Translations under genes and position numbers: made by a program
In this document: positions 32,522-40,931 of the stretch, one piece after another
How positions within the stretch are numbered: the first letter of the stretch is position 1
Layout of the letters: each line of letters begins with the position of its first letter
The notes under the pieces: generated by a model
The model's database searches: none
Told to the model about the DNA's origin: nothing
The model's input: the letters and a program-made list of their open reading frames with translations, nothing else
Source of the DNA: Rugamonas aquatica
GTDB lineage: Bacteria > Pseudomonadota > Gammaproteobacteria > Burkholderiales > Burkholderiaceae_D
Assembly: GCF_009380215.1 (NCBI RefSeq)
Contig: NZ_WHUG01000003.1
Location: 310,001 to 374,000, forward strand
Direction: 5' to 3'
Length of the DNA: 64,000 nucleotides

Positions 32522-33661
32522 ATGCCGATGAATGCAAAACCTACGATCCTGGTGGTCGACGACATCCCGGACAACATCGATCTGCTGTGCGCCGTGCTGG
32601 AAGACGACTATCGTACCAAGATCGCCGTCAACGGCGAGCGCGCGCTGAAGATCGCCAACGGCGAATCGAAGCCGGACCTGATCCTGCTCGACGTGATGAT
32701 GCCGGGGATGAGCGGCTACGAGGTGTGCAAGGCGCTCAAGTCCAATCCCGATACGCGCGACATTCCCGTCATCTTCGTCACCGCCATGAGCGAGACGGTG
32801 GACGAACAGCTCGGCCTGGGGCTGGGCGCGGCGGACTACATCACCAAGCCGATCTCCGCGCCCATCGTCCTGGCGCGCATCAAGACGCAGCTGTCGATGA
32901 AGCGGGTGCACGACTTCCTGCGCGACCAGAACAACTTCCTCGAAACGGAAATCGAAAAGCGCACGCGGGAAATCGTCGCGCTGCAGGACGTGACGATTCA
33001 CACCATGGCCTCGCTGGCCGAAACGCGCGACAGCGAAACCGGCAACCATATCCGCCGCACCGCGCACTACGTGAAAACGCTGGCGGAAAAGCTGCGCACC
33101 AATCCGCGCTTCAGCGATTTTTTGACCGATAAAAACATCGAACTGCTGTTCAAGTCCGCGCCGCTGCACGACATCGGCAAGGTCGGCATCCCCGACCGCA
33201 TCCTGCTCAAGCCGGGCCGCTTCGAGGGCAACGAGTTCGAGATCATGAAGACCCACACCACGCTGGGCCGCGACGCGATCCGCCAGGCCGAGCGCGAGCT
33301 GGGGCTGGAGGTGGACTTCCTCAAGTTCGCCAAGGAGATCGCCTACGGCCACCAGGAAAAATGGGACGGCAGCGGCTATCCCGAAGGCCTGAGCGGCGAC
33401 AACATCCCGATCTCCGCGCGGCTGATGGCGGTGGCCGACGTGTACGACGCGCTGATCAGCCGCCGCGTCTACAAGGACGGCATGTCGCACGAGGCGGCGG
33501 TGGCCATCATCGCCGAAGGCCGCGGCCAGCACTTCGATCCCGACATGGTCGACGCCTTCATGGAGCTGCAGCAGGACTTCATCGACATCGCCAAGCGCTA
33601 TGCCGACTCAGACCACGACATGACGCAGCACCGCGAGAAGATCGAGCGCTTCAGCGGTTAA
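32522..33661 (+). CDS. Response regulator with HD-GYP phosphodiesterase domain (RpfG-like)
   Basis: 379 aa. The REC domain is 1-125 with phosphoacceptor Asp57 ('LILLDVMMPGMSG') and Lys in 'ADYITKPIS'. After a linker, the HD-GYP domain runs about 155-360, with 'LHDIGKVGIPDRILLKPGRF' (HD at 216-217), 'IAYGHQEKWDGSGYPEGL' (GYP at 285-287) and 'AVADVYDALISRR'. All catalytic landmarks are present, so it should hydrolyse c-di-GMP. It lies 7 bp after the hybrid kinase and is probably its partner. Confidence 0.95.
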   Translation: MPMNAKPTILVVDDIPDNIDLLCAVLEDDYRTKIAVNGERALKIANGESKPDLILLDVMMPGMSGYEVCKALKSNPDTRDIPVIFVTAMSETVDEQLGLGLGAADYITKPISAPIVLARIKTQLSMKRVHDFLRDQNNFLETEIEKRTREIVALQDVTIHTMASLAETRDSETGNHIRRTAHYVKTLAEKLRTNPRFSDFLTDKNIELLFKSAPLHDIGKVGIPDRILLKPGRFEGNEFEIMKTHTTLGRDAIRQAERELGLEVDFLKFAKEIAYGHQEKWDGSGYPEGLSGDNIPISARLMAVADVYDALISRRVYKDGMSHEAAVAIIAEGRGQHFDPDMVDAFMELQQDFIDIAKRYADSDHDMTQHREKIERFSG

Positions 33662-33669
33662 TTTAGCGG

Positions 33670-34893
33670 CTAGCTGACCGTGCGGAAGAAACGCAGCATC
33701 TCGCGGCTGGCGTCCGGGCCTTTGGCGTCGGTGTAGGTGCCGCTGTTGCTGCCGCCGGACCAGGCGTGGCCGGCGCCGTGCACCACCCAGTGTTCGCCGA
33801 GCGGCTTGCCGTCGGCCTTGGTGTGCGTGGTCTGCGTGTAGCGGTGCCCGTTCGGCACGCTGCCCGACTGCACCGACGGCTTGCCCTGCCGGTCGCGCAG
33901 GCGCTGCTCGATGACCTGCTCGCCGTTGCGCGGATTGACGGTGGTGTCGCTGTCGCCGTGGAAGACGATGATGGGCTGCGAACCATCGCCGGCCTTGCGA
34001 GGCGACATGACGCCGCGCTTCATCGCCGTCAGCGCCGACGGCAAATCCTGCGCCGAGGCGAACGGCAAGCCCGAATGCACGCCTACCGCCGCAAACAGTT
34101 CCGGGTACAGCGTGCCGACGATGACCGCCATCGCACCGCCGGCGGACAGCCCGGCCACGTACACCTGGCGTTCGTTGACCGGGTATTCGTCGATGACCTG
34201 CTGCGCGATGCCGGCGATGATGGACGGCTCGCCCTGGCCATGCTGCTGGTCGATGGCGTTGAACCAGTTCCAGCATTTGTGCTGGTTGGCGTTGGGCGTC
34301 TGCTCCGGATAGACCACGAAGCATTCGTTTTCTTCGGCCAGCTGGTTCATTTGCGTGCCGTTGGCGAAATCGTCCGGGTTCTGGGTGCAGCCGTGCAGCA
34401 TCACCAGCAGCGGCATCGCCTGGCCGTGATAGCTGGCCGGGATGTACAGCTTGTAGTTGCGGGTGCCGGCGTGGTTGGTGTAGCTGCCCTTGATGAATTT
34501 CGCACCGTCCGGCAGCGCCACTTCCGGCACCGGATGCATGAAGGTGCCGACGTCGATGGCGCGATCCAGATTGGCTTGCAGGTCGACCTTGATGCCCATG
34601 CGGTTCAACATGTCCTGCGCGAACTCGGTCGGGTGCGTGGCCGGATTCGGCGTGGCGCCGTTGTGCGGCGCGGCTGTCGGTTCGGGCGCGGCCTTGGCTT
34701 CCGGCGCGGGCCGCGATGGCGCGGCATGGCCCGGCGGCGGATTGATGTCGCGCATGGCCGGTTGCGCCGGCGCGGCCGCTTTGGCGGCATGTCCGCGCAA
34801 GCTGTCCATGGCCTGCTGGATGGCGGCCGACGCGCTTCTGTTCATGAGTCGTTGCGCTGCTTCGCGCATGTGTGAAAAAAGCGGTAGTTTCAT
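33670..34893 (-). CDS. Cytoplasmic PHB depolymerase family esterase
   Basis: 407 aa. The first 90 residues are an Ala/Pro-rich low-complexity region with no signal peptide. The catalytic domain (about 125-405) has 'MPLLVMLHGCTQNPDDFANG' (oxyanion HGC at 167-169), the lipase box G-L-S-A-G with Ser250, 'IIVFHGDSDTTVNP' (Asp) and 'VVHGAGHAWSGG' (His). This order is the usual one for Esterase_phb proteins. It probably cleaves polyhydroxybutyrate oligomers or other esters. It lies 9 bp downstream of a ribbon-helix-helix gene, so it is likely in the same operon. Confidence 0.88.
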   Translation of the reverse strand: MKLPLFSHMREAAQRLMNRSASAAIQQAMDSLRGHAAKAAAPAQPAMRDINPPPGHAAPSRPAPEAKAAPEPTAAPHNGATPNPATHPTEFAQDMLNRMGIKVDLQANLDRAIDVGTFMHPVPEVALPDGAKFIKGSYTNHAGTRNYKLYIPASYHGQAMPLLVMLHGCTQNPDDFANGTQMNQLAEENECFVVYPEQTPNANQHKCWNWFNAIDQQHGQGEPSIIAGIAQQVIDEYPVNERQVYVAGLSAGGAMAVIVGTLYPELFAAVGVHSGLPFASAQDLPSALTAMKRGVMSPRKAGDGSQPIIVFHGDSDTTVNPRNGEQVIEQRLRDRQGKPSVQSGSVPNGHRYTQTTHTKADGKPLGEHWVVHGAGHAWSGGSNSGTYTDAKGPDASREMLRFFRTVS

Positions 34894-34902
34894 GATGCTC
34901 CC

Positions 34903-35316
34903 TTAACGGATGCGGTTTGCCAGCGCGGTTTTCAGCACAGCGCTGGCGTGCAGCGATCCTAATACGAAGATGGATTCGATCGTCGCCAGCGCCAGTTCGA
35001 CAGAAACGTCGCTGGCGATGCTGGCCAACCCCAGTACCTGAATTTGCAGCCGCTGCCCTGCCGCCTGGATGGCTTCCAGGTCGGCGCGGGAATAATGCTG
35101 CATGCCGAGCACCAGGCTTTTGCGCGCCACCGTTTGTTTCACCACGTCGGCGTGCCCGTTCAACTGATTGCGGATCGCCGTGCGTATCAAATCGGTGCGA
35201 TTGGAGTAAAACCCCTCCTGCACCAGCAGATCGATCTGCCCCAGGTCGATGGGGCCGAGGTTGATCGTGATCTTTTCCGATTCAGCGGTCTTCAGTTTTA
35301 ATTCTTGCTTTGCCAT
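34903..35316 (-). CDS. Ribbon-helix-helix (CopG-like) regulator
   Basis: 137 aa from ATG 35316 (MAKQELKLK). Residues about 15-55 fit an RHH fold: a beta strand 'KITINLGPIDLGQIDLLVQE' followed by 'GFYSNRTDLIRTAIRNQL', the classic S-N-R-T-D-x-I-R helix pair. The C-terminal 80 residues ('KSLVLGMQHYSRADLEAIQA', 'VLGSLHASAVLKTALANRIR') are a separate unknown domain. The gene sits 16-50 bp from a near-perfect palindrome (35332-35351) and precedes the esterase, suggesting autoregulated control of the pair. Confidence 0.8.
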   Translation of the reverse strand: MAKQELKLKTAESEKITINLGPIDLGQIDLLVQEGFYSNRTDLIRTAIRNQLNGHADVVKQTVARKSLVLGMQHYSRADLEAIQAAGQRLQIQVLGLASIASDVSVELALATIESIFVLGSLHASAVLKTALANRIR

Positions 35317-35331
35317 AAGTCTCCATCCGGA

Positions 35332-35351
35332 TACCATCTACATGGATGGTA
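35332..35351. promoter_or_regulatory. Palindromic operator candidate upstream of the RHH-esterase operon
   Basis: TACCATC (35332-35338) and GATGGTA (35345-35351) form a perfect 7-bp inverted repeat with a 6-bp spacer, ending 16 bp upstream of the RHH gene's ATG. The size and symmetry suit a ribbon-helix-helix dimer pair, so autorepression is likely (inference). Confidence 0.55.
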
Positions 35352-35402
35352 GTATAGACCTGAAATCCACCAAGTCAAGCGTGTTCGCGGCATAATGGCG
35401 GC

Positions 35403-35633
35403 ATGAGTGAAACCGCTAACTTAATCCCGCCCGGCGCGCCGGAACTGGCCACGCCCGTGCCGTCGCCGTGCGTCAGCCTGTGCAAAATGGACGACGACCG
35501 CCTCTATTGCCTGGGCTGCATGCGCACCATCCCGGAGATCATCGCCTGGTCCAAGGCGGACGACGACTACAAGCGTGGCGTGTGGGCGGAAATCCGCCGC
35601 CGTGAACAACTCATCGACTTCGACGACGAATGA
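35403..35633 (+). CDS. DUF1289 family Cys-rich small protein
   Basis: 76 aa. The DUF1289 pattern is 'SPCVSLCKMDDDRLYCLGCM', four cysteines likely binding a metal or Fe-S centre, followed by 'EIIAWSKADDDYKRGVWAEI'. The function of the family is unknown. Its stop overlaps the ATG of the MBL-fold gene (ATGA), so the two are coupled. Confidence 0.92.
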   Translation: MSETANLIPPGAPELATPVPSPCVSLCKMDDDRLYCLGCMRTIPEIIAWSKADDDYKRGVWAEIRRREQLIDFDDE

Positions 35634-36538
35634 ACGCGCTGCCGGAGGCTATCCAGGTTTTCGAACGGGGCTGGCTGTCGTCCAACAACGTCATGCTGAT
35701 GGGGCGTCACGATACGGCCATCATCGACACCGGCTACCTGACCCACGCGCCGCAAACGCTGTCGCTGGTGCGCCATGCGCTGCACGGGCGGCATCTCGAC
35801 CAGATCATCAACACCCACCTGCACTCCGACCACTGCGGCGGCAACGCCATCCTGCAGGCGCACTTCGGCTGCCGCACGTCGATTCCGGTCGCCGAGGCGG
35901 ACAAAGTGCGGCACTGGGACGTGGAGGCGCTCAGCTTCAAGGCCACCGGCCAGCGCTGCGACCGTTTCACCTTCGACGCCACCATCGCCCCCGGCGACGT
36001 GCTGACGCTGGCGGACATGGAGTGGCAGGCGCTGGCCGCGCCGGGCCACGATCCGCACTCGCTGATCTTTTACTGTCCGCAGGAGCGGCTGCTGATTTCG
36101 GCGGACGCGCTGTGGGAAAACGGCTTCGGCATCATCTTCCCGGAGCTGGACGGACAGTCCGGCTTTGCCGAGGAGCGCGCCACGCTGGACCTGATCGCCG
36201 GGCTGGATGTGCGGCTGGTGATCCCCGGCCACGGCAAGCCGTTCGACGACGTGGCCGGCGCGCTGGCGCGGGCCCGTTCGCGGCTGGAGTACCTGGAAGC
36301 CGATCCGCTGCGCAATGCGCAGAACGCGCTGAAGGTGCTGCTGAAGTTCCTGCTGCTGGAACGCCAGCGCATACCGCTGGCGGACCTGCCGCAGCTGCTG
36401 CTGTCGATGGAGGTGTTCGCCAAGGCCAACGCCAATTTCCTGAAGCAGACGCCGGAGCAGGTCGCTACCTGGGCGGCCGGGCAACTGGTACGCGCCGGAG
36501 CGGCTCGTGTCGAGGGTGAGTACTTACTTAACGAGTAG
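35630..36538 (+). CDS. MBL-fold metallo-hydrolase
   Basis: 302 aa. The metal-binding signature 'IINTHLHSDHCGGNAIL' (H-x-H-x-D-H) is intact, with later ligands in 'AAPGHDPHSLIFY' (His), 'LLISADALWENG' (Asp) and 'VIPGHGKPF' (His). A C-terminal helical extension (about 230-302) follows the core, of the kind that often binds substrate in the lactonase/thioesterase groups. The substrate is unknown. It starts inside the DUF1289 stop (4-bp overlap). Confidence 0.92.
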   Translation: MNALPEAIQVFERGWLSSNNVMLMGRHDTAIIDTGYLTHAPQTLSLVRHALHGRHLDQIINTHLHSDHCGGNAILQAHFGCRTSIPVAEADKVRHWDVEALSFKATGQRCDRFTFDATIAPGDVLTLADMEWQALAAPGHDPHSLIFYCPQERLLISADALWENGFGIIFPELDGQSGFAEERATLDLIAGLDVRLVIPGHGKPFDDVAGALARARSRLEYLEADPLRNAQNALKVLLKFLLLERQRIPLADLPQLLLSMEVFAKANANFLKQTPEQVATWAAGQLVRAGAARVEGEYLLNE

Positions 36539-36636
36539 CCGGCAAGCAAATATAGAGGAACTCGCCTACTTTCGGCACGGTCGTACTATTTTCGATCTAT
36601 AATCGATTTTCCTTAATCTCCCACAGCGAGTTCGCC

Positions 36637-37590
36637 ATGGCCCTGCCTGCAGCGTTGCAAAACCTCTCTCTTCCAGTCATCGCATCCCCGATGTTCATCG
36701 CCAGCGGCCCGGCCCTGGTTGCGGCGCAGTGCAAGGCCGGCATCGTCGGCTCCTTCCCGGCGCTGAACGCGCGTCCGGCGGAACTGCTGGATGTGTGGCT
36801 GACCGACCTGCAGAAGGAACTGGCCGAGTTCCAGGCCGCCAATCCGGACAAGCGCGTCGGCCCGATCGCCGTCAACCAGATCGTGCACCAGTCGAACGAC
36901 CGCCTGGCGCATGACGTGGAAGTCTGCGTCAAGCACCAGATCCCCATCATCATCTCCTCGCTGCGCGCGCCGCCGAAAGAGATGCTGGACGCGATCCACA
37001 GCTACGGCGGCATCGTGCTGCACGACGTGGTCTCGATCCGCCACGCCGAGAAGGCGCTGGAGGCGGGCGTCGATGGCCTGATCCTGGTGGCCAGCGGCGC
37101 CGGCGGCCATGCCGGCACCCTGTCGCCGTTCGCGCTGGTCGGCGAGATCCGCAAATTCTTCAAGGGCCCGATCGCGCTGTCCGGCTCCATCGCGACCGGC
37201 GATGCGATCCTGGCGGCACAGGCGATGGGCGCGGACTTCGCGTACATCGGCTCGCGCTGGCTGGCGACGCAGGAATCGAACGTCAGCGATGACTACCGCA
37301 ATGCGATCGTGGAATCGACGGCGGCGGACATCGTGTACTCGAACCTGTTCACCGGCGTGCATGGCAACTACCTGAAAAAATCCATCGTCGCCGCGGGCCT
37401 GGACCCGGAAGCACTGCCGCAGGCCGACAAGAGCTCGATGAACTTCGGCTCCAGCAGCGCCAAGGCCTGGCGCGACATCTGGGGCGCCGGCCAGGGCGTG
37501 GGCCTGATGGACGACGTGCCGACCACCGCCGAGATGGTCGCCCGCCTGAAGCAGGAATACGACGCCGCCCGCGCACGTCTGGCGCTGTAA
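36637..37590 (+). CDS. Nitronate monooxygenase family protein (FMN)
   Basis: 317 aa. The TIM-barrel FMN protein shows 'PVIASPMFIASGPALVAAQC', 'GAGGHAGTLSPFALVGEIRK' (phosphate loop) and 'GADFAYIGSRWLATQESNVS', typical of class I/II nitronate monooxygenases (2-nitropropane dioxygenases). It oxidises alkyl nitronates, or acts as a related FMN oxidoreductase. A TATAAT hexamer (36598-36603) in the 98-bp leader is a plausible -10 but lacks a clear -35. It is tail-to-tail with the amidohydrolase with no gap. Confidence 0.9.
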   Translation: MALPAALQNLSLPVIASPMFIASGPALVAAQCKAGIVGSFPALNARPAELLDVWLTDLQKELAEFQAANPDKRVGPIAVNQIVHQSNDRLAHDVEVCVKHQIPIIISSLRAPPKEMLDAIHSYGGIVLHDVVSIRHAEKALEAGVDGLILVASGAGGHAGTLSPFALVGEIRKFFKGPIALSGSIATGDAILAAQAMGADFAYIGSRWLATQESNVSDDYRNAIVESTAADIVYSNLFTGVHGNYLKKSIVAAGLDPEALPQADKSSMNFGSSSAKAWRDIWGAGQGVGLMDDVPTTAEMVARLKQEYDAARARLAL

Positions 37591-39060
37591 TTACTGTTTG
37601 ACCGACAGGCTGCCGCGCGCAGCCTGTTTGCCGCGTACCCATACCGTGTCGATGCTGTCGTAGGCGCGGATATCGGCCAGCGGCGACATCTTCATCAGCA
37701 CCAGATTCGCCAGCTTGCCCGCCTCGATGGTGCCGACCTGCGCATCGATCTTGAAGGTGCGGGCGTTGTTGATGGTGGCCGCCTTGAACAGCTGCGCCAG
37801 CGATAGGCCGGCCTGGTGCAGGTCCTGCATCTCCAGATAGCCGTTCAGGCCGGGGATGTTGCCGTAGGTCGGCGACGACGGCGTGTCGGTGCCGAACACG
37901 AAGTTGGCGTCCCTGGCGGCCAGGTAGGCCACCACCTGCCGCTGGCGGCGCAGCGGCGCTTCCATCCCCTTCAATACCGCCGCATCGGTTTCATCTTCCG
38001 CGATCTCCTGCTTGAACCATTGGCCTTCCGGCGTCTTGAGCCAGGCCAGCATCGAAGGCGGCAGCAGCTTGGGCAGGGCCGGGTGGTTCAGATAGGCCGG
38101 CTCGAAGTAGGCGTTCAGGCCATGCAGCACCTGCATCGTCGCCTGGTAGCCGATTTTGCGCTCGGCGATCTTGTCCAGCAGTTGCTTGATCGCCGGCGGC
38201 AGTTCTTTTTCCTTGTCCATCTCGCCCCAGTGCCACATGCCGTGCGCCAGCACGTCGGCGCCGCCATCGACGGCGAAGGTCTGCGCCTCGAACGAATTGC
38301 CGTGGGTGACCAGCACCAGGCCGTCCTTGCTGGCGGCTGTGCGTACTTCCGCATACACGGCAGGGCTCATCACCGGCAGGTTGTGCATGGTGCCGAAGCC
38401 GTGCTCGAAGTGCGTCTTGACGCAGATGGCGTGGTCGGCCTTGACCCGCGCCACGCCCTTGGCCGGCGTGTAATCCTCCGGCTTGAAGCGGGCGGGGATC
38501 TTGTCGGCCTGCGCCGGGTCGTAGATGAAGTTGGAGAACATGTCGAAGCGCGTCTCCGGCGGCGCGTACGACGAGGGATAGCCGTTGGCGAACACCAGCG
38601 GCGCGCCGCAGTCGTAGACGTCCGGGTGCAGCGGCGCGGCCTTGACGCGGTCGATGAATTCGCGGCTGCCGGCGGCCAGGTCGATCACTGTCGTGTAGCC
38701 GTAGTAGAGGAAGGAACGCGGCATCTGCGCGAAGTATTCGGCGGCCATGGTCTGCTTCTGGTCGGCCTGCTCGAAGCTCATGCCGGGCACGGAGAACAGG
38801 TGGACGTGTGAGTCGATCAGGCCGGGCGTGAGGAACTGGCCTTTGCCGTCGACGCGGCGGGCGCCGGCCGGCGCCTTGCCACCGGCGCCGCGCACGACGC
38901 GGACGATGCGCTCGTCCTCGATCAGCACACTGCCGGCTTCGATGCGGTCCAGCTTTTCGGGCGAGACCAGCTTGACGTTGGTGATCCAGGTTTGCGTGCC
39001 GGCCCAGGCTTGGGCGCACAGGATTAGGGAAAGGCTGACCAGAATGCGGGTAGTTTTCAT
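37591..39060 (-). CDS. Exported amidohydrolase
   Basis: 489 aa from ATG 39060 (MKTTRILVSLSLILCAQAWA, signal peptide). Amidohydrolase landmarks are 'FLTPGLIDSHVHLFSVPG' (H-x-H), later metal/substrate His in 'CVKTHFEHGFGTMHN' and 'LVLVTHGNSFEAQTF', the catalytic Asp in 'NFVFGTDTPSSPTYGN', and the C-terminal 'GTIEAGKLANLVLM' of composite-domain enzymes. It is imidazolonepropionase-like in layout but exported, so a periplasmic hydrolase of unknown substrate. Its promoter region is next to the AraC gene end. Confidence 0.9.
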   Translation of the reverse strand: MKTTRILVSLSLILCAQAWAGTQTWITNVKLVSPEKLDRIEAGSVLIEDERIVRVVRGAGGKAPAGARRVDGKGQFLTPGLIDSHVHLFSVPGMSFEQADQKQTMAAEYFAQMPRSFLYYGYTTVIDLAAGSREFIDRVKAAPLHPDVYDCGAPLVFANGYPSSYAPPETRFDMFSNFIYDPAQADKIPARFKPEDYTPAKGVARVKADHAICVKTHFEHGFGTMHNLPVMSPAVYAEVRTAASKDGLVLVTHGNSFEAQTFAVDGGADVLAHGMWHWGEMDKEKELPPAIKQLLDKIAERKIGYQATMQVLHGLNAYFEPAYLNHPALPKLLPPSMLAWLKTPEGQWFKQEIAEDETDAAVLKGMEAPLRRQRQVVAYLAARDANFVFGTDTPSSPTYGNIPGLNGYLEMQDLHQAGLSLAQLFKAATINNARTFKIDAQVGTIEAGKLANLVLMKMSPLADIRAYDSIDTVWVRGKQAARGSLSVKQ

Positions 39061-39139
39061 GCAAGGCTCCGTGTTGTGAGGAGCCCAGTTTGCAGCCGCA
39101 GGCCGGGTTTTGCGTCTCAAATGATGATCTGGCACCCCG

Positions 39140-40240
39140 CTAGACGGGTGTTCCGGCCCGGTCGCGGAACTCGCCCGGCGTCATGCCGGTGTGTTTTTTA
39201 AATACGCGGTTCATCGCGCTTTTACTGTTAAATCCAGCCAACAGCGCCAGGTCCAGGATACTGGAACCGGCTTGGGCGGGGTCGTGCAGGGCCTGTTTCA
39301 GGGCTTCGACGCGGTGCCGGTTCAGGTAATCGGCGAAATTGCCGCCGCAGTGCTCGTTTATCAGCTGGGATAGTTCGTGCGGCGTCATTGCCACCTGCGC
39401 GGCCAGGTCTTCCAGCTTCAATTCGCCGTTGCGGTAGGGCTGGTCCTGCGCCATGCAGGCGTTCAGGCGCGCCAGAAACGCCTCGCGGTCGCGGTCGGAC
39501 AGCTGGCTGCCTGCGTAGCGCGGCTTGGGGGGAGGCGGTGGCGGCAGCGTGCGTGGACGATAACCCAGCGGCAGCCGCATCGCCGTGAAGGCGGTCGCGA
39601 ACACGAACAGCATCAGCGAGATGCCGTCCATCGCATCGGCGGACAGCGGCTGTTCCACATCCAGCACCGCCATCGCCAGCGCGACGATGCTCAACACGGC
39701 GCTGACCAGCCACATGCCCATCAGGCGCCGCAGGTCGCGCACCAGCTCGGAATCGGCCGGCACCCGTCCCACCAGCAGGTAGGTGGCGCGGATGTAGGCC
39801 AGCAGGATAGCCAGCTTGGCCAGCCCCGCCACGGTCATGTACCACGGCCAGCCGTCCCAGCGGCTTAGCCATGCCAGCTTCTGCTCGGCCGATTGCAGGT
39901 AGAACGGCGTCATCGCCAGCGTGGCGATGGTGAACGGCGCGAAGTGCAGCAGCGCGCGACGCCCCAGCTTTTGATCGGACAGCATCGCGTGCAGGTAGAG
40001 GTACTGCAGCGGCCCCACGGCCAGCCCCAGCGTGACGATGGCCAGCGCGCTGTGCGGATACTGCCGGTAGAGGTGATTGAGGCCCAGCCAGTTATGGCCG
40101 ATGATGGCCGCGAACACCAGCAGCAGCGCGGACAGCAGCCGGTTGGCGGTCCGCATCTCCGGCTGGCGGACGCTGAGCAGCGTCAGCGTCATCAGGAAGG
40201 CCTGGCCTATCGCCAGCAGGAACAACCACGAAAGTATCAC
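39140..40240 (-). CDS. Membrane-bound AraC-family regulator
   Basis: 366 aa from GTG 40240; ATG 40192 is too deep in the first helix. The N-terminal half has about seven hydrophobic helices ('LFLLAIGQAFLMTLTLLSV', 'LLSALLLVFAAIIGHNW', 'LAIVTLGLAVGPLQYLYL' and others). After a poly-Pro linker, the C-terminal 100 residues are an AraC HTH ('VAMTPHELSQLINEHCGGNF', 'AGFNSKSAMNRVFKKHTGMT'). It is a one-component membrane sensor. It may control the adjacent downstream amidohydrolase, 79 bp away on the same strand. Confidence 0.88.
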   Translation of the reverse strand: MILSWLFLLAIGQAFLMTLTLLSVRQPEMRTANRLLSALLLVFAAIIGHNWLGLNHLYRQYPHSALAIVTLGLAVGPLQYLYLHAMLSDQKLGRRALLHFAPFTIATLAMTPFYLQSAEQKLAWLSRWDGWPWYMTVAGLAKLAILLAYIRATYLLVGRVPADSELVRDLRRLMGMWLVSAVLSIVALAMAVLDVEQPLSADAMDGISLMLFVFATAFTAMRLPLGYRPRTLPPPPPPKPRYAGSQLSDRDREAFLARLNACMAQDQPYRNGELKLEDLAAQVAMTPHELSQLINEHCGGNFADYLNRHRVEALKQALHDPAQAGSSILDLALLAGFNSKSAMNRVFKKHTGMTPGEFRDRAGTPV

Positions 40241-40261
40241 TGCGGCCTGCGGCGGTAAGGC

Positions 40262-40831
40262 TTAGTTCTCGGTCTGGATGGCCCACAGGCCCGGCAGGTT
40301 GCGCCAGTAGCCGTAAGCGTCCATGCCGAAGCCGACGACGAAGCGGTTCGGAATGGTGATGCCGACGATGTCCGCCTTGCACGGCTTGGCCTTGCCGATC
40401 GCCTTGTCGGCGAAGACGGCCAGCACCACTTCGGCCGCGCCCATGTCCAGCAGGCGCTGTTTGACGTGGGCCAGCGTTTCGCCTTCGTCCAGAATATCGT
40501 CCAGCACGATGACCACGCGGCCGGCCACGTTCGAACGCGGCACCACTTTCCACACCACTTGACCGCCCTGGTCGTCGTCGCCGTAGCGGCTGACGTGGAT
40601 GTAGTCGAATTCGAGCGGGAAGGTCAGCTGCGGCAGCAGGTTGCCGGTGAAGACCACCGCGCCACCCATCACGCCCAGCACCAGCGGGAAGGTCTCGCTG
40701 TCCGGCCGGTCGAAACGGGTGTTGAGGGTGTCGGCCATCGCGGTCACTGCGTTGTCGACGTCTTGTTTGCTGAACAGCTCTTCTGCGTTTTCCAGCAGGG
40801 CACGGGCGCGGTTGTGGTGGAAGTCTTGCAT
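40262..40831 (-). CDS. hpt: Hypoxanthine-guanine phosphoribosyltransferase
   Basis: 189 aa. The PRPP-binding motif is 'VVIVLDDILDEGETLAHVKQ', with flanking 'VLGVMGGAVVFTGNLLPQL' and 'FDYIHVSRYGDDDQGG' and the C-terminal base-binding 'RFVVGFGMDAYGYWRNLPGL'. It salvages hypoxanthine/guanine to IMP/GMP. The exact purine preference cannot be read. It lies 21 bp before the AraC gene on the same strand. Confidence 0.9.
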   Translation of the reverse strand: MQDFHHNRARALLENAEELFSKQDVDNAVTAMADTLNTRFDRPDSETFPLVLGVMGGAVVFTGNLLPQLTFPLEFDYIHVSRYGDDDQGGQVVWKVVPRSNVAGRVVIVLDDILDEGETLAHVKQRLLDMGAAEVVLAVFADKAIGKAKPCKADIVGITIPNRFVVGFGMDAYGYWRNLPGLWAIQTEN

Positions 40832-40931
40832 GGTCTTCTTCGGCTTCTAAAAACAGGTGGTAAGTTCGCTATTATCCGCCATATCCCGGCACATAGCATG
40901 CCGTTGGTTTTCCACCACAGCCGTCCGTAGC

